A DNA stretch of 64,000 bases from Candidatus Babelota bacterium (GTDB lineage: Bacteria; Babelota; Babeliae; Babelales; Vermiphilaceae), in assembly GCA_004375875.1 (NCBI GenBank), contig SOKE01000033.1, forward strand, positions 38,468 to 102,467. Direction: 5' to 3'. Below, piece by piece: positions 7,856-17,772 of the stretch. Numbering within the stretch: the first letter of the stretch is position 1; every line of letters starts with the position of its first letter. The translations under genes were made by a program, and so were the position numbers. The notes beneath the pieces are model-generated. The model worked only from the letters and a program-made list of their open reading frames with translations, was not told the DNA's origin and did not search any database.

Positions 7856-9814
7856 TTATTGAGATTTTCTTTTTATCTTAAAAATTTCATTGCGTAGTGC
7901 AATTGCCTTCTCAAAATCTAATCGATCAGCAGCATCAAACATCTCTTTTTTAAGCATAATAATATGTGTCTGTTTATCCAATGTCTTTTTATATTTTCGG
8001 GAATGCCTTTGTGCAGAAGCCTGCGCAATTATGTGCTGAATATTGGCAATGCTCTTGGTTACATCCCGTTTTACACTCTGAGGTATTATCTTATGCTTTT
8101 TATTGTAGCTTTCTTGTAATGCGCGACGTCTATTCGTTTCATCGATAGCTGCCTGCATTGATTTAGTTATGGTATCAGCATACATAATCACACGAGATTC
8201 ATTATTGCGTGCAGCTCGACCAATAATCTGAATTAATGAACGCTTATCACGCAAGAAGCTTTCAACATCAGCATCCATTATTGCAACGAGCGCTACTTCA
8301 GGTAAATCAAGTCCTTCACGCAGTAGGTTAACTCCAACGAGGCAATCAAATATGCCAAGACGCAGTTTTTGTAGTAATTCAGTCCGTTGTGGTGTTTTTA
8401 AATCACTGTGTAAATAACAAACTTTAATTTTCTTTTCTTCTAAATGGTTTGCTAACTCTTCTGCCAGTTTTTTTGTCAAAACAGTAACTAAACTTCGATA
8501 CCTTTTAGTAGCCGTTTGATTGATCTGTTCAATAAGATGATCAATTTGTCCTTTACGTATGTGAAGTTCGATTTTTGGATCCAAAAGTCCAGTTGGCCGA
8601 ATAAGTTGCTCAACAATGATATCAGAATGATTCAGTTCATAATCACTTGGTGTAGCTGAAACGAAAATAACATCCTTAAAATATTGCTTAACCTCTTCGA
8701 AAGTAAGTGGTCGATTATCAAAAGCAGATGGTAGACGAAAACCAAACTCAACGAGTGTTTGTTTTCTGGCGCGATCGCCAGCATACATACCACGTAGTTG
8801 CGGAATAGCAATATGTGATTCATCGATAATGAGTAAGAAATCATCAGGATAGAAATTGAGGAGACAAAATGGAGGTTCTCTAGTACAGCGACCATCAAAA
8901 TGGACCGAATAGTTTTCTATTCCAGAACAATACCCAACTTCCTTGAGCATCTCAATATCGTGCTTTACACGCATCTGCAATCGTTCTCGATAAAGCTCTT
9001 TTGGTAATTTGGGCAAATGATCGGTTAATTCGGCCTTGATACTTGCGATGGCAGCCTGTTTTTTTTGTTCAGTAGTAACAAAATGTTTTGCCGGAAAGAT
9101 AACTGTATTATCGAGATTCATCAACAGAGCATTATTAAGCTTGCTCACTAATTGTAATGTTTCGATGGTATCACGAGATAGTTCTATTCGAAGTTTTTCT
9201 TTCTGGTATGGTAAATTGATTTCAATCGTATTACCTAATACCTGAAAGGTTCCTGAACTTTTATCCAAATCATTGCGTAGATACTGGATGAAAATCAATT
9301 GACGTATAAGATCCATTCTGTTCATTGATTGGCCTACTTTAAGAGAAAGTGCCAAGTTTCGATAATCATCAGGATTACCAAGCGAATAGATCGAAGAAAC
9401 GGAGGCAATTATAATTGTATCCCGCCTATTAATAAGTGAGGCTGTTGCTTCAATGCGCAACCGTTCAATTTCAGTATTGATTTTTGTTTCTTTGGGAATA
9501 TACAGGTCCTGAGCAGGCATATATGATTCAGGCTGATAATAATCGTAGTAGCTGACAAAGTAGCAAACCTTGTTTTCAGGAAAAAAGAGTGAGAATTCCT
9601 CATAAAGTTGTGCTGCCAATGTTTTGTTGGGAGAAAGGACCAAAACTGGTTTATCCTGATTTGCAATTATATTAGCCAAGGTAAAAGTTTTACCAGATCC
9701 AGTAACTCCAACAAGTGTGGCTGTATTACCAGTTCGCTTATTCAGTCTTTTGATTGCCGCAGGCTGGCTTCCTGCCGGCTTAAATGGCGCTTTTAATTTA
9801 AATAATTTCTTCAT
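7856..9814 (-). CDS. uvrB: UvrABC excinuclease subunit B
   Basis: The protein has 652 residues, the normal UvrB length. UvrB is the DNA-loading helicase of nucleotide excision repair, receiving damage from UvrA and recruiting UvrC. Walker A is GVTGSGKT at 36-43; the damage-probing beta-hairpin region reads YYDYYQPESYMPAQD at about 92-106; helicase motif II is DESH; motif VI lies in QIIGRAARN. A C-terminal UVR domain (LKKEMFDAADRLDFEKAIAL) that contacts UvrC is present. All key motifs are intact. It is a single gene, transcribed away from the porin-like gene at 10047. No uvrA or uvrC lies in the window. Confidence 0.97.
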   Translation of the reverse strand: MKKLFKLKAPFKPAGSQPAAIKRLNKRTGNTATLVGVTGSGKTFTLANIIANQDKPVLVLSPNKTLAAQLYEEFSLFFPENKVCYFVSYYDYYQPESYMPAQDLYIPKETKINTEIERLRIEATASLINRRDTIIIASVSSIYSLGNPDDYRNLALSLKVGQSMNRMDLIRQLIFIQYLRNDLDKSSGTFQVLGNTIEINLPYQKEKLRIELSRDTIETLQLVSKLNNALLMNLDNTVIFPAKHFVTTEQKKQAAIASIKAELTDHLPKLPKELYRERLQMRVKHDIEMLKEVGYCSGIENYSVHFDGRCTREPPFCLLNFYPDDFLLIIDESHIAIPQLRGMYAGDRARKQTLVEFGFRLPSAFDNRPLTFEEVKQYFKDVIFVSATPSDYELNHSDIIVEQLIRPTGLLDPKIELHIRKGQIDHLIEQINQTATKRYRSLVTVLTKKLAEELANHLEEKKIKVCYLHSDLKTPQRTELLQKLRLGIFDCLVGVNLLREGLDLPEVALVAIMDADVESFLRDKRSLIQIIGRAARNNESRVIMYADTITKSMQAAIDETNRRRALQESYNKKHKIIPQSVKRDVTKSIANIQHIIAQASAQRHSRKYKKTLDKQTHIIMLKKEMFDAADRLDFEKAIALRNEIFKIKRKSQ

Positions 9815-10046
9815 AATAAATAGTTTTCCAAAAAGGAGTGTTATTTAAGATATACTAATAATAACATATATTTATTCTATTTGCAATATCGGCTTAAAGC
9901 GGTTTTTAGAGGGTTTTTTTTCTTTGTACAAAGATAAAGATATATGGATGCCGTTTTCTTAAAATTATCTTTTCATAATTTTTTCGTACGCTATGCTTAA
10001 AATAAAGATAAAATTTACCATCTAAAAAATAGTTCAGGAAAAGGTA

Positions 10047-11504
10047 ATGAGTAGCAAAATCAAACTTCGATCTTTTTTTTATATCATTCTATTAAATATA
10101 TTTTCATTGAGTATAAGTAGTACACCAGTTGGCAAACAAAGCATTAACGATTCCCGTACGAAAGAATATAAATTTGTATCACGCTCCCAATTTCCTGCAA
10201 AAAAAGAAGCTCACGCATTAAAAAATAAGATTTTATTTTGTAGAGGAAAACCAACTACTAAAGAACAACCATCCACCACTGATCAGCAACAAAGGGTACC
10301 GGTGAAAAAAGAGGAAGAACCATCATTTATTTTTGTATTTTCAGGATATATTAAACCAGAATTTTTTGTTGATTCACGCCAAGTTTTTGGGTGCCGCGCT
10401 AATCAAACATTGTTTAATCCAGAATGTAGGCTTTACGATCGTTGTTGTCGTGACATTAACGCTCACGGACAATTTAATATTTTAGCGATTGAATCACGTG
10501 TTCGAACTGAAATTATAGGGCCTTCTATAGGATCAGCAAAAAGTAAAGGAGTTATTGAAGCAGATTTTTATGGTGTCCGCGAAGATATGATTAATTCATT
10601 ACGAATGCGTCATGCCTATTTTTCGCTTACTTGGAAAAATAGAGAATTATTACTTGGACAATATTGGCATCCTATTACCAGTCCAGAATGTTATCCGCAA
10701 ACGCTTTCTTTTAATTGTGGTGGACCAATGGATCCATATAAACGTGTTCCACAGATTAGAATCACCAGATTTATTAGACCCTTAGAATTAATTGCGGCTG
10801 TTTCTTCTGCTGTTCACTTTGTAAATAATGGACCAATTGGGTTTAGCTCAAGCTATTTGCGTAATGCAATTGTTCCTAATCTTAGTTTTCTCATTCAGGC
10901 GCGTCCTTCAACTCATTTAATCGGTGCGGGCATTGATTTTAAACGACTTGTTCCACGATTGGTTAGTAATAATAATTTTAAAGTTTCAGAATCAATCAAT
11001 AGCCTTACTGCTCTTGCTTATACTGCATTTAATTGGGAAACATTTGCACTTCGCGCAAAAATAGCGCTTGCACAAAATGGCTCTGTTTTTACACTCTTAG
11101 GAGGCTATGCAGTGCATTCAATTCAGCCAGATACCGATCATCGGACATATACTAACTTGAATACTATTACAGCTTGGATTGATTTCAATCGTGTGCATAA
11201 AAAGGTAGAACCTGGATGTCTCATTGGGTATACAAAGAATTTAGGTGCAACATCTACAATTATTCCTTGCCTCCAACAGAATGATTCATGTGAATCATTA
11301 GTTTACACGTTTCTTTATCCTAATATAGATTATGTTTTCAGAATTTCACCACGTATACGTATCTATTATAAACCGGTTGTTTTTGGTGCAGAACTTGAAT
11401 ATACGCGTGCTGCTTTTGGACAACTTAATAATAGAGGTCGAATTAACTGTCCACGCCCTGTTGAAAACATACGATTGCTTTTGGCAGCTTTCTATTTCTT
11501 TTAA
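10047..11504 (+). CDS. Porin-like outer-membrane protein
   Basis: The protein has 485 residues, with a signal peptide at about 1-24 (FFYIILLNIFSLSIS). A low-complexity, charged stretch follows to about residue 90. From there alternating strands run to the C-terminus: FSGYIKPEFFVDSRQVFG near the start of the mature barrel, RTEIIGPSIG, MRHAYFSLTWKNRELLLGQY, and a final strand ending in Phe (LLLAAFYFF), as expected of outer-membrane barrels recognised by the BAM machinery. GYIKPEFFVDSRQV and LLLGQYWHPI resemble the opening strands of diffusion porins. It overlaps the convergent gene at 11501 by four bases. The porin class is likely; the substrate is unknown. Confidence 0.7.
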   Translation: MSSKIKLRSFFYIILLNIFSLSISSTPVGKQSINDSRTKEYKFVSRSQFPAKKEAHALKNKILFCRGKPTTKEQPSTTDQQQRVPVKKEEEPSFIFVFSGYIKPEFFVDSRQVFGCRANQTLFNPECRLYDRCCRDINAHGQFNILAIESRVRTEIIGPSIGSAKSKGVIEADFYGVREDMINSLRMRHAYFSLTWKNRELLLGQYWHPITSPECYPQTLSFNCGGPMDPYKRVPQIRITRFIRPLELIAAVSSAVHFVNNGPIGFSSSYLRNAIVPNLSFLIQARPSTHLIGAGIDFKRLVPRLVSNNNFKVSESINSLTALAYTAFNWETFALRAKIALAQNGSVFTLLGGYAVHSIQPDTDHRTYTNLNTITAWIDFNRVHKKVEPGCLIGYTKNLGATSTIIPCLQQNDSCESLVYTFLYPNIDYVFRISPRIRIYYKPVVFGAELEYTRAAFGQLNNRGRINCPRPVENIRLLLAAFYFF

Positions 11505-12850
11505 ATAAATTCACCTGTTGTTGGTATAGTAACTTCTGGCGATACCTTATCTTCAGGTGATACCTTTCCTTCATCAGAAGGTATTTCTTTTACCTCAACT
11601 TTAGGTGTTTCTTCCGCCTCAACTTTTGGTTTTTTAGGAGGTTTCTTTTTAGGTGTCACTTGTTTTTTTTCTTCAATTACTTTCTTGTTTGTTTCTACTT
11701 TAATCCATTCTTCTTTGCCTGTATCCAGCCATAGATTATGAAGTAATTGACGGGTTTCTGGATCAAAGCTTAATGGAAGACCGCCAAAATTGTATTCTTT
11801 CATTGCTTCAAATTTTTTAATAATTTTGTTGAAGGTTATATCTCCTTTTATTTGTTTTAAAACCTTCACAAACAAGGATGCAGCAAGATAGGCTTCCAAG
11901 CATTGACAATCTAATAGTAAACGTCCTTCACTTTTCTCAACATCATCCTGGAATTGTTTAATGATAGCTAATTCTTTTTTCTTATTTGCTGCTCGTTTTT
12001 CAGGGCAAGGTACTACGTGAGCAATAATAAAATGTAGTTGTCTGTCTTTGATGAAGTCTTTAAAATCAGAAATACTTAAATCGGATATACCAAACAGTTT
12101 TTTTCTTTTTACTTCTTCAAGACCAAGCTGTCGTATCAATGCTTCTGCTGCTGTTGATGTTGAAAAAAAACCGATCGCATCTATGTTTGCTCCTTTTATT
12201 TTTTTTACAGCAGCGGAAAAATCAACATCATTACGTTCATAGGGAACTTCAAGGCCATCCTTGATGCCCTTTTCTTTTAATGCATCACGCGCACCTCGTA
12301 AAATATCCAAACCAGATGCATCATTTTGATAAAAAAAGGCAATATTTTTAGCGTTTAATTTCTCAATTACATATTTTGTTAATACGTAGCCTTCATCGTA
12401 ATAAGAAGCGCGTAAATGTATCAAATTCCTCAAATCTGGTTTGCGAAAAATCGAAGTTCCAGTAATTGGAAATAATACGAGAACTTTGCCTTCTTTAACC
12501 AAATCAAGGTATGCATTAAGAGTTGGCGTTCCTGCTGGACATACAATAAGTCCCGTTTTAACTTTATTTAACAATATTTCAATATTTTCGCGTGCCTTAT
12601 CAGGTGTGTATTCATCATCCATAGGAGTTAACTTTATTTTACGGCCATTTATACCGCCTTCTTTATTAACCTTATTAAAAACATATTCGAGTCCACATAG
12701 AACTTTGGTAGATTCGCTTTTAAGTCCCCTGGTTAAGTCAAGTGTCGTACCAATTTTTATAAATTTAGAAACAGGTTGTTCATTATATAAAGTAAAAAAT
12801 AATATAAAGGTAAACCCACAAAAGAGAATCCGATAATTAAGTTTCTTCAC
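11501..12850 (-). CDS. Membrane-anchored type-I periplasmic binding protein (urea/branched-chain amino-acid class)
   Basis: GTG at 12850 is chosen as start because AGGAG lies eight bases before it; the frame extends nine codons further. The 449-residue protein has a hydrophobic anchor at 6-22, then a Peripla_BP_6/FmdD-type binding domain at about 30-370 that opens IKIGTTLDLTRGLKSES, continues NKEGGINGRKIKLTPMDDEY and ends FDPETRQLLHNLWLDTG. The last 75 residues are rich in Lys, Glu and Pro and probably disordered. In the family these domains bind amides or amino acids and deliver them to an ABC transporter, but no permease or ATPase gene is present. The same domain occurs three times in the next gene and once at 19043. 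Confidence 0.85.
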   Translation of the reverse strand: MKKLNYRILFCGFTFILFFTLYNEQPVSKFIKIGTTLDLTRGLKSESTKVLCGLEYVFNKVNKEGGINGRKIKLTPMDDEYTPDKARENIEILLNKVKTGLIVCPAGTPTLNAYLDLVKEGKVLVLFPITGTSIFRKPDLRNLIHLRASYYDEGYVLTKYVIEKLNAKNIAFFYQNDASGLDILRGARDALKEKGIKDGLEVPYERNDVDFSAAVKKIKGANIDAIGFFSTSTAAEALIRQLGLEEVKRKKLFGISDLSISDFKDFIKDRQLHFIIAHVVPCPEKRAANKKKELAIIKQFQDDVEKSEGRLLLDCQCLEAYLAASLFVKVLKQIKGDITFNKIIKKFEAMKEYNFGGLPLSFDPETRQLLHNLWLDTGKEEWIKVETNKKVIEEKKQVTPKKKPPKKPKVEAEETPKVEVKEIPSDEGKVSPEDKVSPEVTIPTTGEFI

Positions 12851-12957
12851 TGTTTTACTCCTTTTTAAAAGCACATTATTTATTCATAAAAAATATATGT
12901 AAAAAATATAACTACTTATTTACCTTGTTCATTAAAGCTAATTTTATATAGCATTTA

Positions 12958-15900
12958 TTATGCTGCTACGGCTTCTTGTTCTTTTTTAGGTTTTTCCTTA
13001 GGAATTTCTTCTTTTATCTCTTTCTTTAGTTCTATTGCAGGAGAAATTTCTTCTTTTTTTATTGCTATTTTTTTCCATTCTTCCTCACCTGTATCAATCC
13101 ATACTGTATGGGATAATTGACGTGTTTCTGGATCAAAATCTAAGATTAACCCCTTAAAATTATAGTCCTTTAATGACTCAGCAACAGCTCTAATTTTTTC
13201 TTTTGTAACGGGACCGCTAATTTTCTTAACCATATCAACAAACAAGCTTGCTGTTATATATCCTTCTAGAGTGTAAGCATCACAGGGAAGATCTTTTTTC
13301 TGTATTAATTTTCTAAATTCTTGGACAATCTCAAGTGAACTTCTTTCTGGATCAGGAACAGGGTAGGAAACGATGACCTTAAGATTTTCTCGCTCAATAA
13401 AGCGTTGAAACGTTGTTTCTCCTAATGTATTTACCCCAAATAATTGTTTTCCTATAAAAATAGGTATACCCGCTTGTCGTATTAAGTTGATTGATGCAGT
13501 TGAGGTAGTAAAAAAACCTAAGGCATCAAAATTACCTTCTTTAAGGAGAGTAACCTGTTTTTTTAAATCTGTTTCACCAAGCCGATGGGGAATCTCAATC
13601 CATTTAGTAATACCGGCCTCTTTGAGAGCTTTTTTCGCTCCTTCAAGACATCCAAGTCCAAATGCATCATTTTGAAAAAAGAAGGCAAATTTATTTATAT
13701 TTCCAGTCTTAAGTAAATATTTAACTGAGGTGTAAATTTCTTCAGAATAAGCAATTCTAAAATTAATTAAATTAATAAGATCAGGTTTTCGAAATTCAGA
13801 GGCAGCTGTTGTTGGGAAAAGTACGAGAACTTTTTTTTCTTTAACAAGATCAAGATATCTCAGCAATGTGGAACTTCCAATAGGTGTCAGGAGAATATCA
13901 ATATTATTTTTCAGTAACGAAAGAACATTTTCGCGAGCCCGTTCTGGGACATATCCATCATCAAGAATATGCAAATCTATTATTTTCCCATTTATTCCCC
14001 CTTTTTTGTTTACCTCTTCAAAACACATTTGCATACCATTTTTTATGGATATTCCGAGCTGTTTAATACTTCTTGTTAAATCGAGTGTTGTTCCAATTTT
14101 AATCCTACCCTCATCAACTTTCACTTCAACTTCTTTTTTGGGTTCCTCAGGAATTTCTTTTTCTACCTTTTTTTCTTTTTTTAGTGTTATTTCTTCCCAT
14201 TTATCTTTGCCTGTATCAAGCCATAATGTATGGCATAATTGACGTGTTTCTGGATCAAAATTAAGCTTTATACCCTTAAAATTATAATCTTTTAACGACT
14301 CAGCTACAGAAATTATTTTTTCCTTGGTCACTATTCCTTTGACCTTTTTAAGAATACCACCAAAAAGATCTGCGGTAAGGTAACCTTCAAATAAATAGGT
14401 TTCAAGTGGATAATCATATTCCTTAGCTAAATCCCTGAATTCCTTCGCAATTTCCAAATTGCTTGCTTTTGGATTAGGAACAGGATAGGATACCGTAAAG
14501 CTAAGGTTCTCTCTTTTAATAAATCGCTGAAAAGTTATTTCTCCAAGTGTATTAACCCCAAATAGTTTTTTTCCAGCTAGAGCGGGTATACCAAGCTGCC
14601 GAATGAAGTTAATTGCGGCAGTTGAAACAGCAAAAAAACCAATTGCATCGAATGTTTTTCCTTTCAACTTTTTTACTTGTTTTCTAAAGTTAGTTTCTCC
14701 ATGTCTGTGTGATATTTCAATCCATTCGTTTATATCAGCTTCCTTGAGAGCAGTTATTCCTCCTTTCAGACAAGATCTGCCAAAGGCATCATCTTGGAAG
14801 AAGAATACAAACTGTTTTACTACTTCAGTCTTGAGCAAATTTTTTACAAGCGCATATCCTTCTTTATAATATGATGCTCTAAAATTAACTAGATATTTTA
14901 AATCAGGCTTACGGAAATTTGTAGAACCAGTTAAAGGAAAGAGTACTAAAACTTTTCCTTTCTTTACCATATCAAGATAATTATTAAGAGTCGGACTTCC
15001 AAGTGGTGTTAAAAGAGTATCTATATTATATTTAGTTAATAATTCAATTACATTGGCACGCGCTTTCTCGGGGACATAGCCATCGTCAAGGACATGAAGA
15101 TCAATTATTCTACCGTCTATACCCCCCTCTCTATTTACTTTACTAAAGTACATCTCCATGCCATTTTTTAAAGGTACTCCAAGCTGTTTAATGCTTCTTG
15201 TTAGATCGAGTGTTGTTCCAATTTTAATCTTGCGATCCTCAACAACCTTTACTTCAACTTCTTTTTTGGGTTCCTCAGGAATTTCTTTTTCTACCTTTTT
15301 TTCTTTCTTTAGTTCTATTGTTTGCCATTCAGGCTTACCAGTATTAAGCCATAATGTATGCGATAATTGTCGGGTGCTTGAATCCCAGTTTAAGATAAGG
15401 CCTTCAAAGTTTACATTTTGTATAGCAGACGCTGCTTTAAGAATTGCTTCGTTAGTTATGGGATCTTTTAATTTTTTTAATATATTAATTAAGAAAGATG
15501 CGCTTATATAACTTTCGAGAGCATATACATCAAGCCTTTTTCTTCCATGCGCTTTTGCCTTGTTCCTAAATTTTTCTACTATGGGTAAAGAACTTTTTGC
15601 TGGATTTGGAACTACATTTGTGTTAATCAATTTGAGATCATTTTTCTGTATAAATTCTCTGAAATCCTGTCCACCTAAAGTACGAATACTCAGTAGTTTC
15701 TTTTTTCTCAATTTCTGTATACCTGCCTGATTAATAAGAGCCTTTGCAGCAGTAGCAGTGCTAAAAAATATTATGGTATCAATAGAGGGATCGAGTAATT
15801 TGTTTATGCGCTCTTCACCAAAATTTAAATCATTTCGGTCATATGAAACCTCCACCCAATCTTTTATTTTCATTTCTCGAAGTTGAGTTTGTGCTCCCTC

Positions 15901-17757
15901 TAAAGGGTCTTTACCAAATAAATCATCCTGAAAAAAAAAGGCTATTTTTTTAGCATTTAATTGCTCGATAGCATATTTTGTAATGGTATAACCTTCATCG
16001 CGGTAAGAAGGCATAAGATGTATCATGTTTAAGGTATCGGTACGAAATTTTGAAGCACCAGTTATAGGAAAGAGGACTAAAATCTTGCCTTCTTTAATAA
16101 GATCAAGATATGCCTCAAGTGTTGGTGTTCCTGTAGGACACAGGATACGGTTAATATTATATTTTGAAATAAGTATCTCAATATTTTTTCGTGCCAGTTT
16201 TGGAGTATATTCGTCATCAAGTGGTATAAGTGCTAATTCTCTTCCACGAATACCTCCTGCTTCATTTGCATCTGTAATAGCCCAATGCAATCCACTCTTA
16301 ACAGCCTTACTTTCTCTTTTAAATCCTTTAGAAAGATCTAATGTTGTACCAAAAAAAATTTTTTCTTCGACCTCTTCTTTTTCAATTTTTTCCTTTACAA
16401 CAACCCTTGGAATTTCTTCTTCCTTTTTTAGTTCTTCTTTAAGTTTTTTCCCTTCGACTAATTCTGTTTCAAGTTTTTTGATTTTCTGTCGTTCTGTTTC
16501 CAATTCCCTTTTTAATGCTGCAATACTTTCTTCTTTTGGAGGAGGCTTTGCTCTAACTTCAGCTTCAAATCCTGATAGCAAGTTAAATATTTTGGCTTCA
16601 ACAAACCCCAATTGTTCTCTGACATCCTGGTTATAGAGGGTTAATATCCAATCATCAACCTTCGGATATATGGTAAGAGTAACAAAAGTATCATAAAAAA
16701 ATTCAAATAAACGTCTGTGACAGCCAATAGGACTCGAGAGTGTTGCCCAGGTAATAACACCCTTTTGTCTTCCAAGCATTTTTGCTCCAGGAGTTGGGCG
16801 ATATTCTACTGTTAAATTTTCACCTTTAATGATGGCTTTGATATCGACCTTCTTTTTTGAGGTTTGTCTGTTTGTTAGCCGGAAAAGTTGTGGTTTCTCA
16901 TTTCCCGGAGTTTCTAAGAATCCTGCGAATCTTTCCTCCCGTAGTTCCTTATAACCTATTCCGTAATTAGAAATACGTACTACATCTATAGTTTCCTTTG
17001 TTTGTCCAGCCACCAGATAAAGTGCAAGGGGTAGTGTATTAAAGAAGCTGGTTATTTTCGAATTAAATGGAATTGTTTTGTCAGAAAGATGGCGAGCCCT
17101 GATTATAAGTTCTTGACGCAATCCATAATCATGCCATATTTGTTTATCCTCATGTCTTCCTCTAATATAAAAAACATGATCAGGATTAATGTGCATAAGC
17201 TGCATAACTACCATCAATGTTTCAAGGATATAAGGAGATTGATCAACTACGTCACCATTAAATACGAAATAACAATGAGGTTTGATAATTTTTAGGTCAT
17301 TATTGATAATACCTTGAAGTTTTAACTCACCAAGATCTCTTACCAATGAATGAAATGCACTGTGAAGGTTGCCAAAAATTATAAATTGGGTTCCTGGTTC
17401 AGGAACCATTTTTTGAATGAATCTCCCTATATATCCATTCAACTCACGATCTTTTGTTATTTGTTTAAGTAATGCAATAAAACTTTCGACAGTCCAAAGC
17501 GGTTTTTTTATGCCAATTCGTCTTAGGAGTTTCTCAAAAAAACTTGGTAAAGCCCTTTTATGGAATGATGTATAATCTGGATAAAACCAGTCTATGTTAT
17601 CGATATCAGGAAATTCATTATGGGTTAAAGCATACTTACGAAGATCAGTTAATGTGGTAAAAACATCGAGCTTGGCATTATCTTTTTTCCTATCGTAGCA
17701 ATAATTCTGTAAGCAGCAGAGCAATATAAAAAACCATAAAAAAACACTTTTTTTCAT
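12958..17757 (-). CDS. Exported fusion: degenerate PPP-type phosphoesterase plus three periplasmic binding domains
   Basis: The protein has 1599 residues and is very large. Residues 1-22 look like a signal peptide; AGGA precedes the ATG. Residues 60-395 form a calcineurin-type phosphoesterase module with motifs GNLHS (129-133), GDVVDQ (168-173) and GRHE (200-203). The first aspartate and the GNHE asparagine are replaced, so metal binding is doubtful. A coiled-coil linker at about 405-450 leads to three Peripla_BP_6 domains at about 467-815, 842-1190 and 1215-1560, each opening with GTTLDL and ending with a TRQL.HT.W..TG signature. The linkers between domains share a run reading KKVEKEIPEEPKK. 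The C-terminus is Lys/Glu-rich. It ends 15 bases from the channel gene upstream, suggesting one operon. The architecture suggests an envelope ligand sensor; this is inference. Confidence 0.85.
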   Translation of the reverse strand: MKKSVFLWFFILLCCLQNYCYDRKKDNAKLDVFTTLTDLRKYALTHNEFPDIDNIDWFYPDYTSFHKRALPSFFEKLLRRIGIKKPLWTVESFIALLKQITKDRELNGYIGRFIQKMVPEPGTQFIIFGNLHSAFHSLVRDLGELKLQGIINNDLKIIKPHCYFVFNGDVVDQSPYILETLMVVMQLMHINPDHVFYIRGRHEDKQIWHDYGLRQELIIRARHLSDKTIPFNSKITSFFNTLPLALYLVAGQTKETIDVVRISNYGIGYKELREERFAGFLETPGNEKPQLFRLTNRQTSKKKVDIKAIIKGENLTVEYRPTPGAKMLGRQKGVITWATLSSPIGCHRRLFEFFYDTFVTLTIYPKVDDWILTLYNQDVREQLGFVEAKIFNLLSGFEAEVRAKPPPKEESIAALKRELETERQKIKKLETELVEGKKLKEELKKEEEIPRVVVKEKIEKEEVEEKIFFGTTLDLSKGFKRESKAVKSGLHWAITDANEAGGIRGRELALIPLDDEYTPKLARKNIEILISKYNINRILCPTGTPTLEAYLDLIKEGKILVLFPITGASKFRTDTLNMIHLMPSYRDEGYTITKYAIEQLNAKKIAFFFQDDLFGKDPLEGAQTQLREMKIKDWVEVSYDRNDLNFGEERINKLLDPSIDTIIFFSTATAAKALINQAGIQKLRKKKLLSIRTLGGQDFREFIQKNDLKLINTNVVPNPAKSSLPIVEKFRNKAKAHGRKRLDVYALESYISASFLINILKKLKDPITNEAILKAASAIQNVNFEGLILNWDSSTRQLSHTLWLNTGKPEWQTIELKKEKKVEKEIPEEPKKEVEVKVVEDRKIKIGTTLDLTRSIKQLGVPLKNGMEMYFSKVNREGGIDGRIIDLHVLDDGYVPEKARANVIELLTKYNIDTLLTPLGSPTLNNYLDMVKKGKVLVLFPLTGSTNFRKPDLKYLVNFRASYYKEGYALVKNLLKTEVVKQFVFFFQDDAFGRSCLKGGITALKEADINEWIEISHRHGETNFRKQVKKLKGKTFDAIGFFAVSTAAINFIRQLGIPALAGKKLFGVNTLGEITFQRFIKRENLSFTVSYPVPNPKASNLEIAKEFRDLAKEYDYPLETYLFEGYLTADLFGGILKKVKGIVTKEKIISVAESLKDYNFKGIKLNFDPETRQLCHTLWLDTGKDKWEEITLKKEKKVEKEIPEEPKKEVEVKVDEGRIKIGTTLDLTRSIKQLGISIKNGMQMCFEEVNKKGGINGKIIDLHILDDGYVPERARENVLSLLKNNIDILLTPIGSSTLLRYLDLVKEKKVLVLFPTTAASEFRKPDLINLINFRIAYSEEIYTSVKYLLKTGNINKFAFFFQNDAFGLGCLEGAKKALKEAGITKWIEIPHRLGETDLKKQVTLLKEGNFDALGFFTTSTASINLIRQAGIPIFIGKQLFGVNTLGETTFQRFIERENLKVIVSYPVPDPERSSLEIVQEFRKLIQKKDLPCDAYTLEGYITASLFVDMVKKISGPVTKEKIRAVAESLKDYNFKGLILDFDPETRQLSHTVWIDTGEEEWKKIAIKKEEISPAIELKKEIKEEIPKEKPKKEQEAVAA
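14123..14179. repeat. Linker direct repeat copy A
   Basis: About 57 bases here are identical to a segment starting at 15251, a period of 1128 bp (376 codons). They encode the charged linker between binding domains two and three of the 1599-residue protein and mark a recent domain duplication. Confidence 0.85.
15251..15307. repeat. Linker direct repeat copy B
   Basis: This is the partner of the repeat at 14123. It encodes the linker between binding domains one and two. Confidence 0.85.
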
Positions 17758-17772
17758 ATTTTTTTCCTACTC

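Noticed and set aside
13868..14242. Plus-strand frame antisense to a binding domain
   Set aside because: Same reasoning: Ser/Phe-rich shadow of a Lys/Glu-rich gene.
16025..16636. Long plus-strand open frame opposite the 1599-residue gene
   Set aside because: It is Ser/Phe-rich, mirrors Lys/Glu-rich coding sequence on the other strand, lacks a ribosome site and matches nothing; shadow of the real gene.
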